Positions 1 through 8,636 are shown, counted from the first letter of the stretch. The stretch is DNA of 49,522 nucleotides from Coleofasciculus sp. LEGE 07092 (GCF_015207375.1 NZ_JADEWY010000037.1:1-49522), one strand, 5' to 3'. The notes: generated by a model from the sequence alone, not told the origin. Numbers and translations: made by a program.

Positions 1-42
1 ACAGGGATAGGGGAGATAGGAAAGATGGGGAAGAAAAGTTAC

Positions 43-76
43 TTCCTTGTCTCCTTGTCCCCTTGTCTCCTTGTCC
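43..76. repeat. Short tandem repeat (CTTGTCTCCTTGTCC type)
   Basis: The motif CTTGTCTCCTTGTCC occurs twice in tandem just downstream of the stop of the J-domain gene. Such short tandem repeats are common between genes in filamentous cyanobacteria. No function can be read from it. Confidence 0.6.
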
Positions 77-87
77 CAATCACTAAC

Positions 88-831
88 CTACTGATGAATA
101 GTGCCATCGGGCAAGATTACCCCCGATAAGTTCGCTCCCGTCAGCTTCACCAGCAATCGGTCGTTTGTCCCAACTTTAGCTCCCCTCAAGTCAGCCCCAC
201 TCAAATCGGCACCACTCAAATCGGCTCCAATCAAGTTAGTGTCCCGCAGATTGGCACAAATCAGGCAAGCTTGGAACAAGTTGGCTCTAAAAAGATTGGC
301 TTGTTCTAAGTTCGCCCCACTGAGGTTGACGTTATGCAGAAACGCATCCGTCAAATTCGCCCGACTCAGATTAGCATTGCTGAGATTTCGCCCTGACAAG
401 TCTTTTTCTTTCAAGTCAGCCCCTCGAAAATCCGCTCCACTTAAATCAGGATGGGGCCACTGTCGCTGATAATGTGATCTAGACTGGGTTTGGGGTTGGG
501 GGCGTCTGGGTTGGTAGTAATCCCGCGACTGGGCAGGTTCTGGCTGAGGTGGTTTCGATTGATAGTAACGTCTCGTGGGAGAAGGCTCTTTTTTGGGCGG
601 CGGTTTGGATGTGGGTGCAGTTTTCTTTTGCGATCGCAGTTTATCCCGCGCTTGGTTAATCTCCTTGAGTTTTTCCTCAGCCTTTTGCCGCAACCTCTGG
701 TTTTCTTCCGGAACGCGATCGGGATGCCAAATAAACGCCAAGTCCTTGTAAGCCTGATTCACCTCTTCGAGTGAGGCTCCAGGCTCCAATCCTAGGACTC
801 TGTAGTATTGGTCTAGTTCGTACTGTGACAC
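88..831 (-). CDS. J-domain protein with C-terminal pentapeptide repeats
   Basis: Residues 5-65 form a DnaJ J-domain with the HPD motif at 36-38, which in this family stimulates the ATPase of a DnaK-type Hsp70. Residues 70-128 are a basic Pro/Gln/Tyr-rich linker with a loosely repeated YYQ-P unit. Residues 129-240 are A(D/N)LSG-type pentapeptide repeats, expected to fold as a right-handed quadrilateral beta-helix. There is no G/F region or zinc finger, so this is a type III (class C) J-protein. The start is GTG at 831 with no clear ribosome binding site; it is chosen because the J-domain begins directly after it. There is no signal peptide, so it is probably cytosolic. The idea that the pentapeptide helix brings a client or binding surface to Hsp70 is inference. 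Confidence 0.85.
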   Translation of the reverse strand: MSQYELDQYYRVLGLEPGASLEEVNQAYKDLAFIWHPDRVPEENQRLRQKAEEKLKEINQARDKLRSQKKTAPTSKPPPKKEPSPTRRYYQSKPPQPEPAQSRDYYQPRRPQPQTQSRSHYQRQWPHPDLSGADFRGADLKEKDLSGRNLSNANLSRANLTDAFLHNVNLSGANLEQANLFRANLFQACLICANLRDTNLIGADLSGADLSGADLRGAKVGTNDRLLVKLTGANLSGVILPDGTIHQ

Positions 832-935
832 TAGTAAGTGCGATCGCGTCTGTTATAGATATAACTTTATCGTAGGAAAAGCATCTTACCCATCAATTTA
901 TCGTAAGACAGACATCTGCCTGTCGAAGGGAATGT

Positions 936-3629
936 TTATTCCTCACCCAAAATCAACTGATATCGATGGATATTCAATAGCTGAAACTCCTGCTGAGTTA
1001 ACTGTTCCAACATATAAACCAACTGCTCCGGGCGCAGCAGAGTTCCATCATTGCGACAGCTACCCACATAGCGCAGCACTGCAGCTTGAGGCAAAGACTC
1101 TTCTTTTACCTCCACTAGTTCCAACTCAAACAACCACTCGCGTAAATTAACCTGTTGCTTTTTCCCCGACTTTGTTCTTTTTTCTAACCCAATAACCTCA
1201 CGCGCTAAAATCTGCTCAACCCAATCCTGCCACTGTTCAGCAGCAGTATTCTCAACCGCAGCAATCGTAACGGTATACTCGCCCCGTTCCAACAGACGAG
1301 TTGCCGCAGGAGTCGTTAAGTCCACCGCTTCAACTCGATAGACTGGAATTTCAGACGGAAGTTGAGATTCCAGTTTTTCCTTAAACTCCTCAACCTCCAT
1401 CGGCTGAGTTAATTCAAACTCCACAATCTCACCCGTGCTAGAAGCACCTAGGGACAAGGCATTAGCAATCATAATCCGAGGACCGGGATGATAGCCACCG
1501 CTGAAGGTAATCGGTAGTGATGCGCGTCTGACTGCCCGATCAAACAACCGTACCAAATCCAAATGACTGACTAACCTCATATCCCCCAACTTGCCAAACC
1601 ACACCCGCAACCGCTGAACTTTTTCAGTATTGGGTTGGTAGTGACCGGCAAATTTCGGAATCGGTAGGGCATCAATCACAATATTATGACCGAAATCGGT
1701 GCCGCAAATGCCGCAGTGAGAACAGCCTTCAAAGGAGCAATCTGGAACCGTTGCCGCTTCCAAAGCGCGTTGCAAGTCAGCAATCAGCCAGTTCTTTTCA
1801 ATCCCAGTATCAATATGATCCCAAGGCAACGGCGCATCATAGGCGCGGTTTTGGCGATCGCCTGTATCCGTACCTGCCATCACATTCCATTCGCCCTTGT
1901 CCACAAGGCGGTATTTCCAAGTTAGGTCAGATTCTGCGATCGCTTGTTCCCAAGCCGCAAATGCCCGATCCAAACTCTCCCACCACGAATCCATCCCCGC
2001 ACCCAGTTCCCAAGCGCGGCTCAAAACACTAGCCAAGCGCCTGTCTCCGCGTCCGACAAAATCTTCCATAGCAGAAATCCGGACATCGGTGTAATTCACC
2101 TTAACGCCCTTCGTCTTGCGAAACGCCTCACGCAGCAACTCTTGCTTGCGCACAAATTCTGAGGTTGAAACCGAATGCCACTGGAAGGGAGTATGGGGTT
2201 TAGGCGTAAAATTAGAAATCGTGATATTAAAATTGAGGGGTTTTCTACCCGATATCCGGCACTCTTGCCGTAACCAACTTACCGTTTCCGCAATCCCCAA
2301 CACATCGATATCGGTTTCACCGGGTAAACCAATCATGAAGTAAAGCTTGACCTTATCCCAACCCTGCTCGCAAGCGGTTTTTACCCCCTTCAGCAGCTCT
2401 TCATTGGTTAGCCCTTTATTCACCACATCCCGCATCCGCTGTGTACCAGCTTCTGGGGCAAAAGTCAAGCCACTCTGCCGTAAACCACCCAGAATATTGG
2501 CAATGTTTTCATCAAATCGGTCTACCCGTTGACTGGGCAGGGACAGGGAAATATTCTCATCCTTGAGCCGATTTTTAATTTCCATTCCCACCGCTGGCAA
2601 CGACAGGTAATCAGAACAACTCAGGGATAGCAAAGAAAACTCGTTATAACCCGTAGCCCGCATTCCCTGTTCGATTGCCTCTACCACGTTTTCCGGTTCC
2701 ACATCCCGCGCCGGACGAGTCAGCATTCCCGGTTGGCAGAAGCGACAGCCGCGAGTACAGCCGCGTCGTACTTCTATTTTGAGGCGATCGTGTACAGTTT
2801 CGATGTAGGGAACCAGTCCAATCGAGTATGCCGGTATCGGTGTCGCCACTCGCCGCAGAATTCGCGTTGGCACATCGGGGCGGTTAGGATGCACTGAGCC
2901 ATCCTCTGCCATATCATAAAACCGAGGCACATAGACTCCCGGAACCTGCGCTAAATCTAGCAGTAATTCTTCTCGCGTTAATCCTGCTGCCTTACCTTCT
3001 TCTATCACTAAACCAATTTCCGGCAGCAGTTCTTCCCCATCTCCTAGGGCAATAAAATCAAAAAAATCAGCGTAGGGTTCAGGATTAGAGGTAGCGGTTT
3101 GCCCTCCAGCAAAAATTAGAGGATAGCCAAACTGGGAGTTACTCCCCAGCTCCTCTGCTCCCCAGCTCCCCAGCTCCTCTGCTCCCCAGCTCCCCAGCTC
3201 CTCTGCTCCCCAGCTCCCTTGCTCCCTCTCTCTCCAAGTCATAGGAATTCCTGCCAAATCTAACATTTCCAAAATGTTGGTGGCACCTAGTTCATAGCTG
3301 AGGCTGAAGCCTAAAATATCAAAGTCTCTAAGCGATCGCCGATTTTCGACAGCAAACAGGGGTGTCTTGGTTTCCCGCAACTGGGCGGCTAAGTCGGGTG
3401 CAGGTAAGTAAGCGCGATCGCACAGTTGCCTGGGTTGGGCATTCAAAATATTGTAGAGAATAATATGCCCCAGATTGGAAGCGCCTACTTCGTAGATTTC
3501 GGGATAGGTTAATACCCAGCGTACCCGTGCGGTTTCCCACGGCTTATGAACCGCACCCAACTCGTTACCCAAATAACGAGCGGGTTTATTGATTGCTTTT
3601 GTGAGTAGTTCCTCGACAGCAATTGGCAT
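936..3629 (-). CDS. B12-binding-like radical SAM protein with C-terminal DUF2344 (TIGR03960/TIGR03936)
   Basis: A large two-part protein of about 897 residues. The N-terminal part resembles a cobalamin-binding domain and leads into a radical SAM core with the Cys-x3-Cys-x2-Cys cluster motif (RRGCTRGCRFC) near residue 290-298, which should hold a 4Fe-4S cluster. From about residue 670 comes a DUF2344 domain (GKLGDMRLVSHLD and SGGYHPGPR motifs). A second Cys-rich patch (CSHCGIC) precedes it. Fusions of this kind are conserved in cyanobacteria, often near rne; the exact reaction is not known to me. The reading frame opens 13 codons earlier at a GTG (3668), but the ATG at 3629 is preferred because MPIAVEELL is the usual style of start. 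Three perfect 24-bp repeats lie in frame at 3147-3218 and add the unit GSWGAEEL three times, probably in a surface loop. Confidence 0.88.
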   Translation of the reverse strand: MPIAVEELLTKAINKPARYLGNELGAVHKPWETARVRWVLTYPEIYEVGASNLGHIILYNILNAQPRQLCDRAYLPAPDLAAQLRETKTPLFAVENRRSLRDFDILGFSLSYELGATNILEMLDLAGIPMTWREREQGSWGAEELGSWGAEELGSWGAEELGSNSQFGYPLIFAGGQTATSNPEPYADFFDFIALGDGEELLPEIGLVIEEGKAAGLTREELLLDLAQVPGVYVPRFYDMAEDGSVHPNRPDVPTRILRRVATPIPAYSIGLVPYIETVHDRLKIEVRRGCTRGCRFCQPGMLTRPARDVEPENVVEAIEQGMRATGYNEFSLLSLSCSDYLSLPAVGMEIKNRLKDENISLSLPSQRVDRFDENIANILGGLRQSGLTFAPEAGTQRMRDVVNKGLTNEELLKGVKTACEQGWDKVKLYFMIGLPGETDIDVLGIAETVSWLRQECRISGRKPLNFNITISNFTPKPHTPFQWHSVSTSEFVRKQELLREAFRKTKGVKVNYTDVRISAMEDFVGRGDRRLASVLSRAWELGAGMDSWWESLDRAFAAWEQAIAESDLTWKYRLVDKGEWNVMAGTDTGDRQNRAYDAPLPWDHIDTGIEKNWLIADLQRALEAATVPDCSFEGCSHCGICGTDFGHNIVIDALPIPKFAGHYQPNTEKVQRLRVWFGKLGDMRLVSHLDLVRLFDRAVRRASLPITFSGGYHPGPRIMIANALSLGASSTGEIVEFELTQPMEVEEFKEKLESQLPSEIPVYRVEAVDLTTPAATRLLERGEYTVTIAAVENTAAEQWQDWVEQILAREVIGLEKRTKSGKKQQVNLREWLFELELVEVKEESLPQAAVLRYVGSCRNDGTLLRPEQLVYMLEQLTQQEFQLLNIHRYQLILGEE
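3147..3218 (-). repeat. Three perfect 24-bp tandem repeats inside a coding sequence
   Basis: Three identical copies of a 24-bp unit at 3147-3170, 3171-3194 and 3195-3218, in frame with the radical SAM gene. The wording (CAGCTCCTCTGCTCCCCAGC) resembles short repeats normally seen between cyanobacterial genes. The unit length is a multiple of three, so copy-number change keeps the frame. Confidence 0.9.
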
Positions 3630-3883
3630 GAGCTTATTTCCACTGCTCGGCAGGCAGCTAATCCTCACAACTCATTCATCTTACAGAAGATAGGGCAAAA
3701 ATGCCTATTCACCAAGTCGTGTCTAAGATGCTTCATTGCTTCCTAACCTTGAGAGGAATGGGGTATGGGATGTAGTAAGAACAATACTCATATCGTGGAG
3801 TTACAATCGGTCATCCTTTGCGTTCCCTATACCCCATTCACAAAAAGGGAGCCAGTGCAGCATGGCAGGAGGAAAGTCAAACC

Positions 3884-4267
3884 CTATGCAATCAGCAGAA
3901 CCTCTTTCTGGTTCTGAACCTCCTCCTGCTTTTGAGCGATCGCATCGGTAAAACTAGTGCGGTTCTCAAAAATCTCGAATGCCCGGTCTAACTGAGTCAG
4001 TTCAAAAATTATGCGTAGCGAGGGAGTGACACGGCAAAGACCAAACCGCTTGCCTCGACGTTGAGCCAAACGAAAAGCAGCAACTAAGGCAATCAATCCA
4101 GGGCGGTCGATAGATTCTACCCAGGACATATCGACTAATAAAGCAGAATGACGTTCTGACAGGATAACTGTTGTAAGTTGGTTCTGAAAATCAACGATGT
4201 TGTCGGCATTAACGGAACTATCGGGCTGAACAATTGCCACTTGTGAGTCCCAGATCGTGATTGCCAT
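3884..4267 (-). CDS. STAS-domain protein (anti-sigma factor antagonist type)
   Basis: A 127-residue protein with the fold pattern of SpoIIAA-like STAS domains: an N-terminal beta strand (VAIVQPDSSVNADNIVDFQ), then the LLVDMSWVESIDRPGLIALV segment, which sits where the phosphorylatable Ser/Thr loop (D-S-S/T-G) of antagonists lies. Here the usual D-S-S/T-G is changed to D-R-P-G, so phosphorylation at that site may be lost. The family acts in partner-switching control of sigma factors or other targets. A good Shine-Dalgarno (GAGGAG) lies 6 nt before the ATG at 4267. No kinase or phosphatase partner is adjacent. The C-terminal 20 residues are charged and probably disordered. Confidence 0.8.
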   Translation of the reverse strand: MAITIWDSQVAIVQPDSSVNADNIVDFQNQLTTVILSERHSALLVDMSWVESIDRPGLIALVAAFRLAQRRGKRFGLCRVTPSLRIIFELTQLDRAFEIFENRTSFTDAIAQKQEEVQNQKEVLLIA

Positions 4268-4885
4268 AGTTCACTCCTCGCGTTTGCCAGTGGAATAGGT
4301 TGACAGGGAATATACCCAAAATAGCTCGAAAATTATTTTGGAAGCTACTTTTTTGACCGGACTTACTAAATTATACGATTGTTAATCAGTATATTGTAAA
4401 AAAATGTGTACTCCTATACTAAATTATTTATTCCCTCATTAATTTTATTTAACCTGATCTTTGATTATAGCGAGAAAAAATAGTGAATTTCCCCAAAAAC
4501 TGTGAGAGAAAAATGCTTAAAACTCTGGCGTCTCTTCTCAAGCAAGTCAACTAAATTGAGAGACAACGGGTGTACTTGTTTACACGAATTACTAATAAAC
4601 CTTATTCTTTAGTTAAATAAAACTTTATTAGCGTCGATATGGGTACTACAGGCAGCTTTTACTAGGTTTAAACGCTAATATTAAGATAAATCGAGGAACT
4701 AAAATGTTCACTGTAGGCGATTCGTTACAGGCAGTTGAGCTGAGGAAGAACTGGGCTATCAATGAATAGCTGTTACGGATAATTCTATTCAGCAGGAAAA
4801 ACAGTGACTCAGATCACTGAAAATCAAGACAGCGATCACGCTAGTGCCTAGAAATTCCGCAGAAAATTAATTACAATGGAGTTCT
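4268..4885. other. Long AT-rich intergenic region
   Basis: About 620 bases between the divergent STAS gene and a small plus-strand gene. It contains a 21-residue reading frame (4704-4769) preceded by GAGGA, and a 6-bp inverted repeat (CAGTGA/TCACTG at 4802-4819). The rest is AT-rich and I see no conserved gene, tRNA or transposon end in it. It probably holds the promoters of both flanking genes. Confidence 0.5.
4704..4769 (+). CDS. Possible 21-residue ORF (weak)
   Basis: An ATG at 4704 lies 7 nt after GAGGA, a fair ribosome binding site, and opens a 21-codon frame (MFTVGDSLQAVELRKNWAIN and one more residue). I do not recognise the peptide. It could be a leader peptide, a remnant, or chance. 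Confidence 0.2.
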   Translation: MFTVGDSLQAVELRKNWAINE

Positions 4886-4898
4886 ATGCAAAAAAAGA

Positions 4899-5093
4899 GT
4901 GAAAACTACACACGTTATTCGTCAATTGGTAGAGAAAGCCCTCTATATCAGACAACTGACTCCTGATATAGAAAACTCAATTAACTGTGAATTGACCCGT
5001 ATGGGCTATATCTCAGATGCTGATTACGAAGCATTAGAGTTACTGATGTCTGAAATGGATGCTGGTCGAATTCAACTCGTTCCTAACACGTAA
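4899..5093 (+). CDS. Small conserved cyanobacterial protein of unknown function, start uncertain
   Basis: A 64-residue acidic helical protein (ALYIRQLTPDIENSINCELT, then GYISDADYEALELLMSEMDA). This pattern, with a D-YEALELLM segment and a C-terminal VP, belongs to a small family I recognise as widespread in cyanobacteria but without known function. In the frame as given the first start is GTG at 4899, preceded only by an A-rich stretch. A better initiation signal, GGAG at 4878-4881 followed by ATG at 4886, is out of frame: the ATG frame reads across a run of seven A's (4890-4896) and would join this frame only if one A were removed. Either the GTG is used, or there is slippage or a sequence error in the A run. 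Confidence 0.75.
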   Translation: MKTTHVIRQLVEKALYIRQLTPDIENSINCELTRMGYISDADYEALELLMSEMDAGRIQLVPNT

Positions 5094-5356
5094 AGTAGCT
5101 AGGCGGAGAAGAAAGCTCCAAAGTGAACTGAGATTAGTCTGCTATTATTCAAGGCATTGACTTTACGCTTCAAAACGTCACAGATATGTGATTGAATAAG
5201 AGGGTGTTATCATCCAATCTGGAGAAGCTTTCAAACTGATCAAGGATTTATAGGGAAGTCCAGCGAGGGTGCTGTGAATTAGCATTTAGTTGCTTTGGAA
5301 TGAATCTTTTAACGGTTTGGGAAGCTAAACGACAGAATTGAATGACCAATTATCCA

Positions 5357-5734
5357 CTAAGCTCCAAACTCTTCGGGATGAGCTTGCCAAATTTCAGTAA
5401 TGAAATAACTTAGTCGCTCATGAATAGTTGGGTTGTCTGGGAGTTTGCTATCTAGATAGTCTATCTTAAGCAAGAGCGGAATCACTTCAGTATCTAAAGC
5501 AGGTCGTAACAATCTTGTGGGCCACAGCAGATCAGGTCCTTGGTGCAAATCGTAGAGTTCTTGGGATTCCGGTGACGCGACTGATACCGCTAATAGCAAA
5601 GGGCGTATCCAACAAACTTGCCGCAATTCCACAACTTCAATAACTTCGGCATACAACCGCGTGGTTTCGTGTTCCAGACAAACAATCTGATGAGATTGGA
5701 AGCTGTAGGCTGAAAGGGTTGATACTGGCTTCAC
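5357..5734 (-). CDS. Conserved hypothetical protein, cyanobacterial
   Basis: A 125-residue soluble protein with no signal peptide or membrane segment. It starts with a beta-rich half (LEHETTRLYAEVIEVVELRQ, then WIRPLLL) and ends with helices (IHERLSYFITEIWQAHPEEF). I do not recognise a named domain. The gene stands alone: the nearest neighbours are a small plus-strand gene and a transposase relic. The ATG at 5734 is the first start in a frame of coherent composition. Function unknown. Confidence 0.65.
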   Translation of the reverse strand: MKPVSTLSAYSFQSHQIVCLEHETTRLYAEVIEVVELRQVCWIRPLLLAVSVASPESQELYDLHQGPDLLWPTRLLRPALDTEVIPLLLKIDYLDSKLPDNPTIHERLSYFITEIWQAHPEEFGA

Positions 5735-5890
5735 TGCAATTAAATAGCTGGCTCTTTAGATGGGGTTGTCTTCATTGTAGAGCGATCACACGGTTTGAGT
5801 GTATGGGATAGCGATCGCTAACGTCAGTCTAGCTGCTTTGATACCAAAAAGTTTGACACCCGTCAGGTACAGCAGAAATAAACTGCCGGT

Positions 5891-6072
5891 ATGCAAAATT
5901 ATTGTGCAGTACTAATAGATTTAGACAAGTCTAAGTTAATTGCTATTTGTCCAGGAAGGACACAAGAAGAAATTAAAGTAAGTACCTGTTGCTGAAAAAT
6001 GAAGAAAATCTGAGTGAAAAACAAAAAAAATACTTTTCAACGCCAGTAATTGAGGGGTTAGAGACTGGTTGA
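5891..6072 (+). pseudogene. Relic of an ISL3-type transposase
   Basis: Two transposase scraps in different frames lie side by side. From 5891 the frame reads MQNYCAVLIDLDKSKLIAIC, then PGRTQEEIK, which matches the start of the DDE domain of ISL3-family transposases. From 5989 another frame reads LLKNEENLSEKQKKYF, which resembles a later part of the same protein. A large internal deletion and a frame change separate them. No terminal inverted repeats are evident. This is a dead remnant; the family call rests on remembered similarity only. Confidence 0.6.
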
Positions 6073-6161
6073 CTGAGCAAAACTTGTGAACACATACCCA
6101 GAAATCCCTCTCCGTTGGGGAGAGGGGTTGGGGGTGAGGGCGCTAGACTCTTGCGTACTCC

Positions 6162-6815
6162 CTACTCCATTGCTTTCTGCAAGATTTTAGCGCGAGTACA
6201 TCCTCCATCCCAAGACCAGTTGGGCATGGAAGTAAGGGGATTGTATTGCACCCACCTATTGCCTTCATTATCCTGATAAAAGCTAGCGATTTGTGCTGTT
6301 GCCTGACCTCCCCAAGGAGCTTTTACGCTAATTTGATCTCCAAACTTGAAAACTTCACCCGCCTCATTGGTCACTTCAGTCACTTTCCGAGGAGGTTCCT
6401 TATCGGGTCGCTTGGGTCGGATTTCTAGGGGAGGTCTTTCAGGCGGCTTTGGTGGCGTTGAAACAGATACTTTTTTCTCACCTGTGCCGTTACTCCCTTC
6501 ACTAGCACGGTTACTTGACTTCTCCTCAACCGTTTTCTCTGGCTTGGATAGCTCTGACTTAGAGGACTCTAATTCCGGCTGTTCTGACTTAGAGTCCTCT
6601 AGTTCCGGCTGTTCTGACTTAGAGTCCTCTAATTCCGGCTGTTCTGACTTAGAGTCCTCTAGTTCCGGCTGTTCTGACTTAGAGTCCTCTAGTTCCGGCT
6701 GTTCTGACTTAGAGTCCTCTAATTCCGGCTGTTCTGAGTTTGGGGGAACATTAGCAGTCAGAGAGTCAAGGTTACTCAGGTTAAGTTTCTTCCGGGTTGA
6801 TTTTTTGCGAGCCAT
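6162..6815 (-). CDS. Hypothetical protein with a decapeptide repeat and a small C-terminal domain
   Basis: Residues 1-26 are basic and end in an Asn/Leu-rich stretch. Residues 27-86 are six copies of the decapeptide SEQPELEDSK (the sixth has ESSK). Residues 87-145 are charged, Pro-rich and probably disordered. The C-terminal ~65 residues (FKFGDQISVKAPWGGQATAQ to the end) form a compact SH3-like or beta-barrel type domain with conserved-looking WVQYNP and WSWDGG segments. There is no signal peptide or membrane segment. Function unknown. The acidic repeat may serve as a variable-length spacer. Confidence 0.7.
   Translation of the reverse strand: MARKKSTRKKLNLSNLDSLTANVPPNSEQPELEDSKSEQPELEDSKSEQPELEDSKSEQPELEDSKSEQPELEDSKSEQPELESSKSELSKPEKTVEEKSSNRASEGSNGTGEKKVSVSTPPKPPERPPLEIRPKRPDKEPPRKVTEVTNEAGEVFKFGDQISVKAPWGGQATAQIASFYQDNEGNRWVQYNPLTSMPNWSWDGGCTRAKILQKAME
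6558..6737 (-). repeat. 30-bp coding minisatellite, six units
   Basis: Six near-identical 30-bp units encode the decapeptide SEQPELEDSK. Between units the base differences are almost only an A/G change in the Pro-Glu-Leu part, which points to recent duplication or gene conversion. The array stays in frame whatever the unit number. Confidence 0.92.
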
Positions 6816-7451
6816 AGCGTCTGGTGTTTGTCAGCTTGCAGAAACCTCATTGACTAGGGAGGTAGGGGAGTAACCCCTCACCCCAAATCAATCAAATCTG
6901 ATTACAATAAGTTATCTCGGGTGTATCTACTTTTCATTAACCGAGATGAAACTTAAAGTAATCAAGTTAGGAAATTGTCTACCCCTCTGAAACTGGGGGT
7001 AATAGATTAAGCTACTAATACTTATATCCCTCACAATAGTGCGCTAACAAGCTTTATGGGCAGGAGTGCTTCTCCCTATCTAGCCTCGGTTGCTTCCAAT
7101 CGAAGCCAAGTTAAAGAAGGTAGAAGTTTTACGCTGCCTTACTTCCTAACTTACTTTAGCGTTAGTTAAGTATAGCATCGGTAGACGTTCCCTAAGGGGG
7201 ATTTTAATCCTGTGGCTATTGCTAATTTAACCATATTGGAAATTTAAAAGAAATTTGCATTTTAAATAAGATAGTTGGAAATATAGCGTTTCTTAGTCTT
7301 GTGAGGTAAGTCCTTGAGCTTCAAGTCCCCCTTTATAAGAGGGATGCGAGGGGGTCGTATTGTAACTCAGATGAGAGAGAACTGCTATAAGTGACACCAA
7401 GGAGTACCCGACTCAAGAGGCACAAACAACTCTTATGCCTCTTGAGACGCT
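6816..7451. other. Intergenic region carrying a MITE copy
   Basis: About 635 bases between the minisatellite gene and the 3' end of ndhH. The right part holds a ~105-bp MITE-like element (7283-7388). The left part has no reading frame that I can support and no RNA gene that I recognise. Confidence 0.5.
7283..7388 (+). mobile_element. MITE-like element, copy A
   Basis: About 105 bp, ending in imperfect inverted repeats that start TAGCG and end GCTA, flanked by TA on both sides (7282-7283 and 7388-7389), as for IS630/mariner-type insertions. An opposite-strand copy with about 85% identity by eye lies at 41791-41895. The centre contains TTCAAGTCCCCCTTTATAAG, shared almost exactly by both copies. 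It has no coding capacity, so a transposase would have to act in trans. Confidence 0.75.
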
Positions 7452-8636
7452 TCAGCGGTCTACGGAACCCATAATGATGTCAATACTGCCCAGAATCGCC
7501 ATGATATCGGCAACTTTGACCCCCCGTAGGATATTAGGCAGAATTTGCAGGTTATTAAAATCAGCCGGACGAATCTTCCAGCGCCACGGGAAGACGTTAT
7601 CATCCCCAATGATGAAAATTCCCAGTTCTCCTTTACCGCTTTCCAGGCGAACATAGTGTTCGCCTGCAGGAATCTTGAAAGTTGGCGGAATTTTCTTTCC
7701 TTGGAACTGATAGTCGAAATCGTTCCATTGGGATTTCTTCCCTTCTGCCATGCGCTTGGCTTCCAGGTTTTCGTAGGGACCACCTGGCAGTCCTTTCAAA
7801 GCCTGACGGACAATTTTAAGCGACTCGCGCATCTCCCGTATCCGCACCAGATATCGGGCAAAACAATCTCCACCGGTTTCCCAGTGGATGTCCCAGTCAA
7901 AGTCGTCATAGCACTCGTAGTGGTCAACTTTGCGCAAGTCCCACTTCACGCCAGAACCCCGCAGCATAGGACCCGATAGTCCCCAGTTAATCGCTTCTTC
8001 CCGCGTGATAGTGCCAACGCCTTCAACCCGACGGCGGAAGATAGGATTATCGGTAATTAAGCGTTCGTATTCATCTACTTTGGGGTCAAAGTAGTCACAG
8101 AAGTCCTCGCACTTATCCACCCAACCGTAGGGGAGATCAACGGCAACTCCACCAATGCGGAAGTAGTTGTTGTTAACCAACCGCTGTCCTGATGCGGCTT
8201 CCCACAAATCATAAATCATCTCCCGTTCCCGAAAGATGTAGAAAAAGGGAGTTTGGGCACCCACGTCAGCCATAAAGGGTCCCAACCACAGCAGGTGATT
8301 GGCAATGCGATTCAATTCCAGCATGATGACGCGAATATAGCTGGCACGTTTGGGAACTGGAATATCGGCTAACTTTTCTGGTGCATTGACGGTAATTGCC
8401 TCGTTAAACATTCCCGCCGCATAGTCCCACCGACTAACGTAGGGAACGTACATGATGTTGGTACGGTTCTCAGCAATTTTCTCCATGCCTCGGTGCAGGT
8501 AGCCAATAACCGGTTCGCAGTCGATGACATCTTCTCCGTCTAACGTAACAATCAGGCGGAGAACCCCGTGCATGGAGGGGTGGTGGGGACCCAGGTTGAG
8601 AACCATGGGTTCGGTTCTGGTTTCGATTTTCGCCAT
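7452..8636 (-). CDS. ndhH: NAD(P)H-quinone oxidoreductase subunit H (NDH-1 49 kDa subunit)
   Basis: 394 residues, the usual length for cyanobacterial NdhH. Family signatures are plain: [16 protein letters not shown] near the N-terminus, GYLHRGMEK, and the C-terminal [19 protein letters not shown]. The protein is part of the peripheral arm of the thylakoid NDH-1 complex near the quinone site, in cyclic electron flow, respiration and CO2 uptake. The frame is open for six more codons to a TTG (8654), but the ATG at 8636 ([10 protein letters not shown]) matches the family start. It stands alone here; other ndh genes are not in view, as is common for ndhH in cyanobacteria. Confidence 0.97.
   Translation of the reverse strand: MAKIETRTEPMVLNLGPHHPSMHGVLRLIVTLDGEDVIDCEPVIGYLHRGMEKIAENRTNIMYVPYVSRWDYAAGMFNEAITVNAPEKLADIPVPKRASYIRVIMLELNRIANHLLWLGPFMADVGAQTPFFYIFREREMIYDLWEAASGQRLVNNNYFRIGGVAVDLPYGWVDKCEDFCDYFDPKVDEYERLITDNPIFRRRVEGVGTITREEAINWGLSGPMLRGSGVKWDLRKVDHYECYDDFDWDIHWETGGDCFARYLVRIREMRESLKIVRQALKGLPGGPYENLEAKRMAEGKKSQWNDFDYQFQGKKIPPTFKIPAGEHYVRLESGKGELGIFIIGDDNVFPWRWKIRPADFNNLQILPNILRGVKVADIMAILGSIDIIMGSVDR

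Noticed and set aside
101..469. Plus-strand ORF rich in Leu/Ala/Arg/Ser
   Set aside because: It is the mirror of the pentapeptide-repeat codons of the minus-strand gene; the same happens at 41192-41488.
3147..3218. Possible assembly duplication in the radical-SAM gene
   Set aside because: The unit has the wording of common short cyanobacterial repeats and keeps the frame, so a real repeat is more likely, although reads would be needed to exclude an artefact.
6558..6737. CRISPR-like array of regular repeats
   Set aside because: Units are directly adjacent with no spacers and are in frame in a protein gene; it is a minisatellite.
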